From NCBI GenBank assembly GCA_947629615.1, contig CANRER010000085.1, positions 1-6,486 on the forward strand: a DNA stretch of 6,486 nucleotides. The letters run 5' to 3'. The position numbers were made by a program, and so were the translations under genes. This document shows, in pieces, positions 1 to 6,262 of the stretch. Under the pieces are notes generated by a model, which worked only from the letters and a program-made list of their open reading frames with translations, was not told the DNA's origin and searched no databases. This stretch comes from an uncultured Clostridia bacterium (GTDB taxonomy: Bacteria; Bacillota; Clostridia; UMGS1883). Positions within the stretch are counted from its first letter, which is position 1; every line of letters starts with the position of its first letter.

Positions 1-527
1 TTAAGGGGGAAAAGGAGCTCGTGGGCGCGGGCGTCAGTTACTGCGCGGTCTGCGACGGGGGCTTTTTCCGCGACAAGACCGTGGCCGTAATCGGCGGCGG
101 CGATACCGCCGTCCATGACTGCGAGTACCTCAGCCGCCTTTGTAAAAAAGTTTACCTGCTCCACCGCAGGAGCGTCCTGCGCGGCGGCGACGCGGCTCTT
201 GCCCGCATAAGCCTGCCGAACGTGGAGTTTATGCCCAACTCCGAGGCCGCCGAATTTACGTCCGAGAGCGGGCGTTTGAGTGGGATTTTGCTCAAGGACG
301 GCAGAAGCCTCGCCGCCGACGGAGTGTTCGTAGCCGTCGGCACTCTGCCCCGCACCGAGCTTGTGCGCGGGCAGATAAGCCTCGACGAGGGCTATATCGT
401 GACCGACGAAAAAATGCGCACCGAAATCGATGGGGTATTCGCCGTGGGCGACATACGCAAAAAGCCCCTGCGGCAGGTTGTCACCGCCGCCGCCGACGGA
501 GCGGTCGCCGTGAGCGAAAGCTATTAG
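1..527 (+). CDS. trxB: Thioredoxin reductase, C-terminal part (5' end outside window)
   Basis: FAD- and NADPH-dependent flavoenzyme of the cytosol that reduces thioredoxin. The reading frame is open from base 3, leaving 174 visible residues of a protein usually about 310 long, so roughly the first 135 residues, including the N-terminal FAD-binding GxGxxG, lie outside. Visible parts in order: the redox-active CAVCD motif (bases 42-56), the NADPH-binding GGGDTA turn (93-110), the HRR...R signature that binds the NADPH 2'-phosphate (from 162), and the C-terminal FAD motif with GD (447-452) and RQ (471-476) followed by an AAADGAVAV helix. The GTG at 21 is not the start, because the in-frame codons before it (KGEKEL) match the usual GEKEL segment ahead of the CxxC. 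It heads or lies within a + strand gene string; the next gene starts 8 bases after the stop. The family call is strong. Related flavin reductases are less likely because CxxCD and HRR are both intact. Confidence 0.93.
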   Translation, partial: KGEKELVGAGVSYCAVCDGGFFRDKTVAVIGGGDTAVHDCEYLSRLCKKVYLLHRRSVLRGGDAALARISLPNVEFMPNSEAAEFTSESGRLSGILLKDGRSLAADGVFVAVGTLPRTELVRGQISLDEGYIVTDEKMRTEIDGVFAVGDIRKKPLRQVVTAAADGAVAVSESY

Positions 528-535
528 GAGGAATT

Positions 536-1279
536 ATGGATCACAGGCAGACAACGGAGCAATATTATTCGCTCTGGGCCGGAAAGGACATCAGCGCGGC
601 CAAGGGCGTGGAGTATGTGTACTCCGACGAAAGGAACCGCGTTCAGCCCGGCTATTCACACCGATTTGACGTCTGGGCATGGTTTGGCGACGGCAAGACG
701 ATAATTTCCTACGGCGACGCCGCCGCCCCGAGGCTCGGCACGCTTACGGAAAGGCTTGGCGCCTCGCCCGTCCCCTCGGAGCTATCGCGCGCCTTAGCCG
801 AGGTATATTCCGGCTCCGTTTCTCATGGAATAAAATATCTTTTTGCGGGCGGTTCATACAAGCCCGGACCTGCCCGAATACTGCGCAGAGAGGACTACGG
901 GCTCTACGAGGACTTTTTCAGAAAAATCAATCCCGATTGCGGAAGCATCGGCTGGCTGCGCGAATATTTTGACGAAATGGCAGACGCAGGTATATGCTGC
1001 GGCGTTTTTGCCGACGGCATACTCGCCTGCTGCACCGACGCGCCGCTCATGCCCTACATGGCCGACGCCGTGCAGGAGATAGGCGTCAATACTTTGGAGG
1101 AACACCGCGGGCGTGGGTACGCCTCGGACAGTGCGCGGCTCTGCGCCTTGCAGATAGTTAAAAACGGCAAAACGCCGCTTTGGTCAACCGATGCCGAAAA
1201 CACCGCCTCCCGCAAAACCGCGCTTGCCGCAGGCTTCCTCACCTATGGAGAATATATCGGTTTATCTTTGGAGGATTGA
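536..1279 (+). CDS. GNAT family N-acetyltransferase, long form (247 aa)
   Basis: Predicted cytosolic acetyltransferase that moves an acetyl group from acetyl-CoA to an amine; substrate unknown. The catalytic GNAT fold is in the C-terminal half. A beta strand (EIGVNTLEE, residues 181-189) leads into the acetyl-CoA pyrophosphate loop HRGRGYA (190-196) and a long helix, then PLWSTDAENTAS (214-225), whose Asn and Ser are typical of this group, and the closing AAGF strand. The N-terminal 150 residues resemble the less conserved first half of the longer GNAT group (PF12746-like, about 250-270 residues), so the length fits. The N-terminal half is unusually rich in Trp and Tyr. ATG 536 is supported by AGGAGG at 526-531, which overlaps the trxB stop. 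The following gene begins 3 bases after the stop, so co-translation with it is likely. The fold is fairly certain; the substrate is not. Confidence 0.85.
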   Translation: MDHRQTTEQYYSLWAGKDISAAKGVEYVYSDERNRVQPGYSHRFDVWAWFGDGKTIISYGDAAAPRLGTLTERLGASPVPSELSRALAEVYSGSVSHGIKYLFAGGSYKPGPARILRREDYGLYEDFFRKINPDCGSIGWLREYFDEMADAGICCGVFADGILACCTDAPLMPYMADAVQEIGVNTLEEHRGRGYASDSARLCALQIVKNGKTPLWSTDAENTASRKTALAAGFLTYGEYIGLSLED

Positions 1280-1282
1280 GCT

Positions 1283-1687
1283 ATGGAAGTTACATACAGC
1301 TATACTCACGATTTCGACGCCGCCGCCCTGCAAGACTTGTTTCTGTCGGTTGAATGGTCGTCCGGACACTATCCCGAAAGGCTGGCCGAGGCCATGAAGG
1401 GCTTTGAAACCGTGATTTCCGCATGGGACGGTGAAAAGCTCGTCGGTATGATTTGCGCCATGGACGACGGCTCCATGACGGCCTACGTCCACTATCTGCT
1501 TGTTCGGCCCGAATATCAGGGGCTCGGTATAGGCGGGAGGCTGGTTGAAGCGGTTAAGGAAAAATATAAGGAATATCTGCGCATAGTTGTCATCGCATAC
1601 GACAAAGAAGCGGACTTTTACAAACGTTGCGGCTTCAATAAATCTGATAATTCAAGCCCCATGTTTATTACCTCACTTTGGACATAA
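1283..1687 (+). CDS. GNAT family N-acetyltransferase, short form (134 aa)
   Basis: Single-domain GNAT acetyltransferase using acetyl-CoA, cytosolic, substrate unknown. The whole fold is visible: an N-terminal strand and two helices, the central strands FETVISAWDGEKLVGMICAMDD (41-62), the motif A strand HYLLVRPEYQ with the acetyl-CoA loop QGLGIGGRL (79-87), a following helix (88-97), strand RIVVIAYD (100-107), and the motif B helix DFYKRCGF (111-118). The length of 134 matches minimal GNATs. The start is supported by GGAGG at 1270-1274 inside the end of the previous gene, 8 bases before ATG 1283. It lacks the Trp/Tyr-rich N-terminal half of the gene before it and has a different loop sequence, so the two are not a recent duplication. 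This compact type resembles YhbS/ArgA-like small GNATs, which act on amino acids, antibiotics or proteins; I cannot choose among them. Confidence 0.88.
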   Translation: MEVTYSYTHDFDAAALQDLFLSVEWSSGHYPERLAEAMKGFETVISAWDGEKLVGMICAMDDGSMTAYVHYLLVRPEYQGLGIGGRLVEAVKEKYKEYLRIVVIAYDKEADFYKRCGFNKSDNSSPMFITSLWT

Positions 1688-1689
1688 TT

Positions 1690-1695
1690 GGAGGG
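1690..1695 (+). promoter_or_regulatory. Ribosome binding site fixing the amidohydrolase start
   Basis: GGAGGG ends 6 bases before ATG 1702. It makes that ATG, rather than the in-frame TTG at 1678 that overlaps the previous gene, the likely start. Confidence 0.8.
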
Positions 1696-1701
1696 AAGCC
1701 T

Positions 1702-2829
1702 ATGGCCTCTGTAATTAAAAACGGCCGCGTCCTCACGATGGAGGGCGCGGAGTACGAAAACGGCTTTGTTGCCTTTGAAAACGGGAAAATCACCGCCGTG
1801 GGGCCTATGGAGGACTGCCCCGAGGGCGAAACCGTTCTCGACGCGGAGGGCGGCTTTATCGTTCCCGGCCTTATCGACGCCCACTCCCACATTGGTATGT
1901 GGGAGGACTCTCTCGGCATGGAGGGAGCCGACGGCAACGAGGATACCGACCCCATAACTCCGCAGCTCCGCGCCATTGACGCGGTGAACCCGATGGACCG
2001 CGCCTTTGCCGAGGCTTTGGCCGCTGGGGTAACCTCGGTCGTGACAGGGCCGGGCAGCGCGAACCCCATCGGCGGCACGTTTGCGGCGATAAAAACGCGG
2101 GGCCGCAGGGTGGACGATATGCTCGTCAAGGCCGACGCGGCCATGAAATTTGCCTTCGGCGAAAATCCCAAGGGGGTATACGGCGATAAAAAGCAATTTC
2201 CCTCGACCCGCATGGGAACGGCGGCGGCTATCCGCGAGGCCCTAATAAAGGCGCAAAAATACGCCGGCCAAGAGGAGCCGGACTTCGATTTCAAGAGCGA
2301 AAGCCTCGCTCCCTGCCTCGGCGGCGGGCTGCTTGTGAAGGCTCACGCCCACCGTGCCGACGACATCTTTACCGCCCTTCGCATAGCCAAGGAATTTGGC
2401 CTTAAAATGACGATAGAACATTGTACCGAGGGCCACCTCATAGCCGACATACTCAAAGAGGAAAACGTGGGCGTCTGCGTGGGGCCGAGCCTTGGTGACC
2501 GCAGTAAGCCCGAGCTCGGCGCGCTCAGCTACGAAACGGCGGCGGCGTTAGCCGGGGCGGGCCTTACCGTCGCCATTATCACCGACCACCCCGAAATACC
2601 CGAAAAGCATCTGCCGCTGTGCGCTGCGTTGGCCGTAAAGGGCGGCATGGACGCCTCCGAGGCGCTTAAAGCCGTAACGATAAATCCGGCGCGGCTCTGC
2701 GGCATAGACAGCCGCGTCGGCTCGCTCGCCGCAGGTAAGGACGCCGACGTCGCCGTGTTCGACCGCTTTCCTCTGGATTTTAACGCCTCGGTCAAAGCCG
2801 TGTTCGTCAATGGCCTCCGCGCCGTGTAG
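1702..2829 (+). CDS. Amidohydrolase, imidazolonepropionase-like (COG1228 type)
   Basis: Predicted metal-dependent hydrolase of the amidohydrolase superfamily, cytosolic, 375 residues, acting on a C-N bond of a ring or peptide-like substrate that cannot be named from sequence. A small beta-sandwich (ASVIKNGRVLTMEG, then FIVPGLIDAHSH) leads into the TIM barrel. Candidate metal ligands are H61 and H63 in the DAHSH motif, K131 in GGTFAAIK (possibly carboxylated, as in related prolidase-type members), H215 or H217 in KAHAH, H240 in IEHC and D295 in ITDH. The C-terminal NPARLCGIDSRVGSLAAGKDADVAVFD (328-354) is the typical strand that closes the sandwich. The segment WEDSLGMEGADGNE after HSH is a recognisable mark of one clostridial subgroup annotated only as amidohydrolase. 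ATG 1702 is chosen from its ribosome binding site. It is the last gene of the + strand string and is followed by a terminator at about 2988-3018. There is no signal peptide. Confidence 0.9.
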   Translation: MASVIKNGRVLTMEGAEYENGFVAFENGKITAVGPMEDCPEGETVLDAEGGFIVPGLIDAHSHIGMWEDSLGMEGADGNEDTDPITPQLRAIDAVNPMDRAFAEALAAGVTSVVTGPGSANPIGGTFAAIKTRGRRVDDMLVKADAAMKFAFGENPKGVYGDKKQFPSTRMGTAAAIREALIKAQKYAGQEEPDFDFKSESLAPCLGGGLLVKAHAHRADDIFTALRIAKEFGLKMTIEHCTEGHLIADILKEENVGVCVGPSLGDRSKPELGALSYETAAALAGAGLTVAIITDHPEIPEKHLPLCAALAVKGGMDASEALKAVTINPARLCGIDSRVGSLAAGKDADVAVFDRFPLDFNASVKAVFVNGLRAV

Positions 2830-2987
2830 GCAATAGGGAGGGCTAAACCGATTGGCGAAAAAAATATTCGCCCAACCCGGCTCGACGCAAAAGGCTCATT
2901 ACAGCGCGTCCTGCGCGGTGAAAAACGTATTCAAACTACGCTTGACGCGACAAAAAGACGTGACTTAGCGCAACAGTTGTGTAGTGT
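2830..2987. other. Intergenic stretch with small hairpin; possible repeat or small RNA/ORF
   Basis: This non-coding stretch lies between convergent genes. TTGGCGAA (2852-2859) can pair with TTCGCCCAA (2867-2875) with one bulged base, giving a small hairpin around an A/T loop; no T run follows, so it is not an obvious terminator. The rest holds short pairing segments such as GCGC...GCGC near 2904-2917 and CGTA...TACG near 2927-2940. No sigma-A promoter stands out. It may be a dispersed intergenic element; this is inference from its odd character only. Confidence 0.35.
2852..2968 (+). CDS. Possible small ORF, 38 codons, basic peptide
   Basis: A TTG start at 2852 sits 9 bases after GGGAGGG (2836-2842), a good Shine-Dalgarno match, and the frame stays open to TAG at 2966. 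The product would be a short, strongly basic peptide (six Lys and two Arg, one Asp, no Glu) that begins MAKKIFAQPG and ends RLTRQKDVT, with one Cys and no membrane segment. It would be the last cistron of the trxB-amidohydrolase string, 22 bases after that stop. I do not recognise it. Against it: the TTG start, the length, and the overlap of its first codons with the hairpin at 2852-2875. It may only be a chance frame within an intergenic repeat. Confidence 0.2.
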   Translation: MAKKIFAQPGSTQKAHYSASCAVKNVFKLRLTRQKDVT

Positions 2988-3018
2988 AAAAATGGCGGCC
3001 ATTTGGCAGCCATTTTTT
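2988..3018. terminator. Bidirectional Rho-independent terminator
   Basis: AATGGCGGCC (2991-3000) and GGCAGCCATT (3005-3014) form a 10-base stem with one G-A mismatch around the loop ATTT. A T run (3013-3018) follows on the + strand. The A run at 2988-2992 becomes a T run when read on the - strand. It lies between convergent genes and can end both the amidohydrolase string and the MATE transcript, whose stop codon is only about 12 bases away. Confidence 0.85.
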
Positions 3019-3029
3019 ATTCTCCCTAT

Positions 3030-4388
3030 TTACTCTTCAAGTGGCTTAAGCTTTTTATTATAAATCACCTTAAGGAAGGCTGCGCAGAGCGTCAGTGAAA
3101 CGAACTCGGCGATGACGAAGCTCCACCAAACCATATCCAACCGACCGCTGAGCGACAGCAGCCACGCCGCCGGGAGCAGCACCAGAAGCTGACGCGCGAA
3201 GGAAATGATAAGGCTGAAAACGCCGTTGCCGAGCGCCTGAAACACGCTGCTCGAAATTATGCAGAAGCCCGCCAGCAAAAAGTGCAGGCTTATCGTCCGA
3301 AGGGCCGGAACGCCCAGCGCGAGCATGGTTTCGGACGCGTCGAAGCCGTACTTTAACAGCGGCTCGCCGAAGAATTGGAAAATCAGCACCCCGATGAGCA
3401 TCATCGCCTCGGCGAAAATGACGCTGAGCTTTATCGCCGACGTAACGCGCGAACGCCTGCGCGCGCCGTAGTTATAGGCGACGATGGGTATCATGCCGTT
3501 GTTCAGACCGAAAATCGGCATGAACACAAAGCTCTGGAGCTTGAAATACGCGCCAAACACCGCCACCGCCGTTGAGGTGAAGCCGATGAGGATTTTGTTC
3601 ATGACGTAGGTCATTATCGAGGAAATCGCGACCATGAGTATGGACGGGAAGCCCACGGCGTAGATGCGGCCTATGGTTTTGGGGTTCGGACGGAAGCCCT
3701 TGAACGAGAGGTCGATTTCCTTATTGAATTTGACGTTGCATATTATCGCCGCGACCGCCGCCGCTATCTGCCCGATAACGGTGGCCAAGGCCGCGCCGGC
3801 GACGCCCATTTTCGGCAGGCCAAGCAGGCCGAAAATTAAGATTGGGTCGAGCACGATATTTATAATCGCGCCGATGAGCTGCGTCCACATGGTGATGAAG
3901 GTGCGGCCCGTGCCTTGAAGCAGACGCTCGAAAATTATCTGCATATATATGCCCGCGCTGGCCACGCAGCAAATCGTCAGATACTGCATTCCGTAGCCGA
4001 TTATGCGGGCGCTGTCGGTTTGGGGCTGCATGAAGGCGCGTACCCCGAACAGGCCGAAGGCGAGGAAAATCACATAGCTGCACACTGCGAGAAAAACGCC
4101 GTTTTTCGCCGCGCTGTTCACGTTTTCGCGGTTGCCCTCGCCGAGGCTTTTGCTGAGCATGGCGTTCACACCCACGCCTGTGCCTGTCGCCACGGCTATC
4201 ATCAGGTTCTGCACGGGGAAAGCCAGCGAAAGCGCGGTCAGCGCGTCCTCGTGTATGCGGGAAACGAAAAAGCTGTCCACTACGTTATAAAGGGCCTGCA
4301 CCAGCATGGAAAGTATCATCGGCGCGGCCATAGTTATAAGCAGCTTTGGCACGGGCATGAAGCCCATTTTGTTCTCTTGCGTATCCAT
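3030..4388 (-). CDS. MATE family multidrug efflux transporter
   Basis: Inner-membrane antiporter expected to export cationic drugs or metabolites in exchange for Na+ or H+. The 452 residues match the family's usual 440-460 and show about 12 hydrophobic segments in two homologous halves. MATE hallmarks are the first helix with PMILSMLVQALYNVVDSFFVSR (about 23-44), the LSLAFPVQNLMIAVATGTGVGVNAMLSKSLGEGN block (53-86), and, in the second half, the FGLNNGMIPIVAYNYGARR loop and the SSSVFQALGNG helix. It most resembles the large clostridial group related to MepA and DinF-type MATE proteins; individual substrates cannot be predicted. The start ATG (complement of 4386-4388) has AAAGGA 7 bases upstream and a promoter further out. 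It is convergent with the amidohydrolase and divergent from the acyl-CoA synthetase, so transcribed alone. No regulator gene is visible next to it. A downstream Met8 is a possible alternative start. Confidence 0.94.
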   Translation of the reverse strand: MDTQENKMGFMPVPKLLITMAAPMILSMLVQALYNVVDSFFVSRIHEDALTALSLAFPVQNLMIAVATGTGVGVNAMLSKSLGEGNRENVNSAAKNGVFLAVCSYVIFLAFGLFGVRAFMQPQTDSARIIGYGMQYLTICCVASAGIYMQIIFERLLQGTGRTFITMWTQLIGAIINIVLDPILIFGLLGLPKMGVAGAALATVIGQIAAAVAAIICNVKFNKEIDLSFKGFRPNPKTIGRIYAVGFPSILMVAISSIMTYVMNKILIGFTSTAVAVFGAYFKLQSFVFMPIFGLNNGMIPIVAYNYGARRRSRVTSAIKLSVIFAEAMMLIGVLIFQFFGEPLLKYGFDASETMLALGVPALRTISLHFLLAGFCIISSSVFQALGNGVFSLIISFARQLLVLLPAAWLLSLSGRLDMVWWSFVIAEFVSLTLCAAFLKVIYNKKLKPLEE

Positions 4389-4418
4389 GAAAAAATCCTT
4401 TCGTAAGTTCTTTCATTA

Positions 4419-4447
4419 ATTATACACCGCCCATACGCGCTTTGCAA
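4419..4447 (-). promoter_or_regulatory. Sigma-A type promoter of the MATE gene
   Basis: Read on the - strand, TTGCAA (4442-4447) and a perfect TATAAT (4419-4424) are separated by 17 bases, placing transcription start near 4412, about 24 bases before the start codon. The short inverted repeat CTTTG-N7-CAAAG (4440-4456) overlaps the -35 box and could bind a regulator. Confidence 0.7.
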
Positions 4448-4489
4448 TATACAAAGGTGACAAATTTTTCTGCGCGGCTCTCTTTGCGG

Positions 4490-4518
4490 TTGACACGGCC
4501 ACCGTTCGGTGGTATAAT
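4490..4518 (+). promoter_or_regulatory. Consensus sigma-A promoter with palindromic spacer (synthetase)
   Basis: TTGACA (4490-4495) and TATAAT (4513-4518) match the sigma-A consensus at all twelve positions with the ideal 17-base spacer. The spacer is mostly filled by the palindrome CCACCG-TT-CGGTGG (4499-4512). A start near 4525 would give a leader of about 32 bases before ATG 4557. Such a strong promoter with a palindrome between its boxes suggests repression by a dimeric regulator bound there. Confidence 0.85.
4499..4512. promoter_or_regulatory. Candidate operator palindrome
   Basis: Two perfect 6-base arms, CCACCG and CGGTGG, lie two bases apart and wholly within the promoter spacer, directly abutting the -10 box. 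A repressor here would block polymerase. No regulator gene is in the window, so the binding protein is unknown. Confidence 0.5.
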
Positions 4519-4556
4519 TATAAAAAGAATACAATGCGGAAAGGGATGCGTTAAAA

Positions 4557-6242
4557 ATGGAGGAAAACCGACCCATATACGAAAAATATGTCGATTACTC
4601 TCTGGACGAAAACGGAGTGTTAAGCGATATATCGTTCAAGAATACCGACGAATTTAACTTCGCCTTTGACGTGGTTGACGCCTTGGCCGAAAAAACGCCC
4701 GACAAAACGGCGATGGTCTACATATCGGAGGACAAAACGCGCCGCGACCTGACCTTTCGCGAGATGAGCGAGTATTCGAGCCGCGCCGCCAACTACTTTG
4801 AAAGCCTCGGCATAAGGCGGGGCGACCGCGTTATGCTTGTGCTGAAGCGGCATTATCAGTTTTGGTTCGCCCTGCTCGGTCTTACGAAGATGGGCGCGGT
4901 GGCCATACCCGCCACGAACCTGCTCGTAAAGCACGACTTTGAGTACCGCTTCAATTCGGCTATGGTGAGGGCAATGGTCTGCACCGGCGACGGCGACGTG
5001 GCCCGTCAGGCGGAGCTCGCCATGGAGGAGTGCGGCCGCGTGGACATACGCATAATGACCCACGGCAGCCGCCCCGGCTGGCTGGACTTTGACGCCGGGC
5101 TGGAAACGGCCTCGCCCTCGTACCCTCGGCGGGCGGACAGCCCGAAGGGCGACGACCTTATGCTGATGATGTTCACCAGCGGCACCACGAAGTACCCGCG
5201 CATAGCGGCGCACTCGAACAAATACCCGCTTGGGCATTTCGTGACGGCTAAGTTCTGGCACAACTGCAAGCCCGACGGGCTTCACTTCACCATAAGCGAC
5301 ACCGGCTGGGGCAAGGCGCTTTGGGGCAAGATATACGGCCAATGGCTGTGCGAAACGGCGATTTTCGTTTATGACTTCGACCGCTTTAAGGCGGCGGAGA
5401 TACTGCCGATGTTTAAGGAATACGGCATAACGACGTTCTGCGCGCCGCCCACGATGTACCGCTTCTTTATAAAAGAGGATTTGAGCAAATTCGACCTGAG
5501 CGGCCTTAAATACTGCAACACCGCCGGCGAGGCCCTCAACCCCGAGGTCTATAACCGCTGGAAGGAGGCGACCGGCCTCGACATTATGGAGGGCTTCGGC
5601 CAGACCGAAACCACCCTTTCAATCGGCACACTCGTAGGCATGACGCCGCGTCCCGGCTCTATGGGCAGGCCCGTGCCGGGGTACGAGGTTGACATAATCG
5701 ACGCCGAGGGCCGCCGCTGCCCTGTCGGCGAAACCGGCGAAATTGTCATATACACCGACAAGAGCTTGCCCTGCGGCCTGTTCAAGGGCTATTACCTTGA
5801 CGAGGACAGCACTCGGAACGTTTGGGCGGACGGCGTGTACCACACGGGCGACACCGCCTACGCTGACGAGGACGGCTATTACTGGTACGTGGGCCGCACA
5901 GACGATATAATCAAGTCCAGCGGCTACCGCATAGGGCCGTTCGAGGTCGAGAGCGTGATAATGGAGCTGCCTTATGTGCTGGAGTGCGCCGTCACCCCCG
6001 TGCCGCACCCAATAAGAGGGCAGATCGTCAAGGCGACGATAGTCCTCGCGAACGGGCGCGAGCCGTCCGAGGAGCTGGCCCGCGAGGTGCAGGACTATGT
6101 CAAGCGCAGCACCGCGCCGTATAAATACCCGCGTTTGGTTGAATTTGTGGACGAAATGCCGAAAACCATAAGCGGAAAGATACGCCGCGCCGAGATAAGG
6201 CGTTTGGACGCGCAAAAATACGGAAACAATAATCAAAAATAA
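4557..6242 (+). CDS. AMP-forming acyl-CoA synthetase (acetyl/medium-chain type)
   Basis: Cytosolic enzyme of the ANL (adenylate-forming) superfamily that activates a carboxylic acid with ATP to an acyl-AMP and then to acyl-CoA. The 561 residues fit the acetyl-CoA synthetase and medium-chain (ACSM-like) group. Motifs in order: P-loop FTSGTTKYPR (206-215), APPTMYR (296-302), TAGEALNPE (322-330), EGFGQTET (345-352), YHTGD (428-432), GRTDDIIKSSGYRIGPFEVE (446-465) and the C-terminal catalytic Lys541 in PKTISGK. In the P-loop the usual Gly and Lys of TSGTTGxPK are Lys212 and Arg215, an uncommon variant. The first 40 residues (ending DEFNFAFDVVD) are typical of this group. The fatty, aromatic or acetate substrate is unknown. 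ATG 4557 is preceded by AAGGGA at 4541-4546, a weak site 10 bases away; in-frame ATGs at 4534 and 4546 lead quickly to a stop. A DUF1232-type gene follows 20 bases after the stop. Its own consensus promoter is upstream. Confidence 0.93.
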   Translation: MEENRPIYEKYVDYSLDENGVLSDISFKNTDEFNFAFDVVDALAEKTPDKTAMVYISEDKTRRDLTFREMSEYSSRAANYFESLGIRRGDRVMLVLKRHYQFWFALLGLTKMGAVAIPATNLLVKHDFEYRFNSAMVRAMVCTGDGDVARQAELAMEECGRVDIRIMTHGSRPGWLDFDAGLETASPSYPRRADSPKGDDLMLMMFTSGTTKYPRIAAHSNKYPLGHFVTAKFWHNCKPDGLHFTISDTGWGKALWGKIYGQWLCETAIFVYDFDRFKAAEILPMFKEYGITTFCAPPTMYRFFIKEDLSKFDLSGLKYCNTAGEALNPEVYNRWKEATGLDIMEGFGQTETTLSIGTLVGMTPRPGSMGRPVPGYEVDIIDAEGRRCPVGETGEIVIYTDKSLPCGLFKGYYLDEDSTRNVWADGVYHTGDTAYADEDGYYWYVGRTDDIIKSSGYRIGPFEVESVIMELPYVLECAVTPVPHPIRGQIVKATIVLANGREPSEELAREVQDYVKRSTAPYKYPRLVEFVDEMPKTISGKIRRAEIRRLDAQKYGNNNQK

Positions 6243-6262
6243 GAATAGGGAGATGTGAAAAA

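Noticed and set aside
21..23. GTG as start of the trxB fragment
   Set aside because: The in-frame codons before it match the conserved TrxB segment ahead of CxxC, and the essential N-terminal FAD domain would be missing; the gene simply begins outside the window.
1678..1701. TTG start for the amidohydrolase, giving eight extra residues
   Set aside because: It overlaps the previous gene and has no good ribosome binding site, whereas ATG 1702 has GGAGGG six bases upstream, and homologs begin near ASVIKNGRV.
1618..2294. Long open frames on the - strand opposite the amidohydrolase
   Set aside because: They are antisense to a well-supported gene with no recognisable domain; GC-rich codon usage leaves such frames open by chance.
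2942..2986. TTGACG as a -35 box for a small RNA promoter
   Set aside because: No acceptable -10 box lies 16-18 bases downstream.
3721..4406. Frames on both strands overlapping the MATE gene
   Set aside because: They lie within a clear 12-helix MATE sequence, show no hydrophobic or domain pattern of their own, and lack ribosome binding sites.
4442..4657. A 71-codon + strand frame spanning the intergenic region into the synthetase
   Set aside because: It crosses both promoter boxes and starts upstream of the expected transcription start, and the synthetase frame overlapping it has clear homology.
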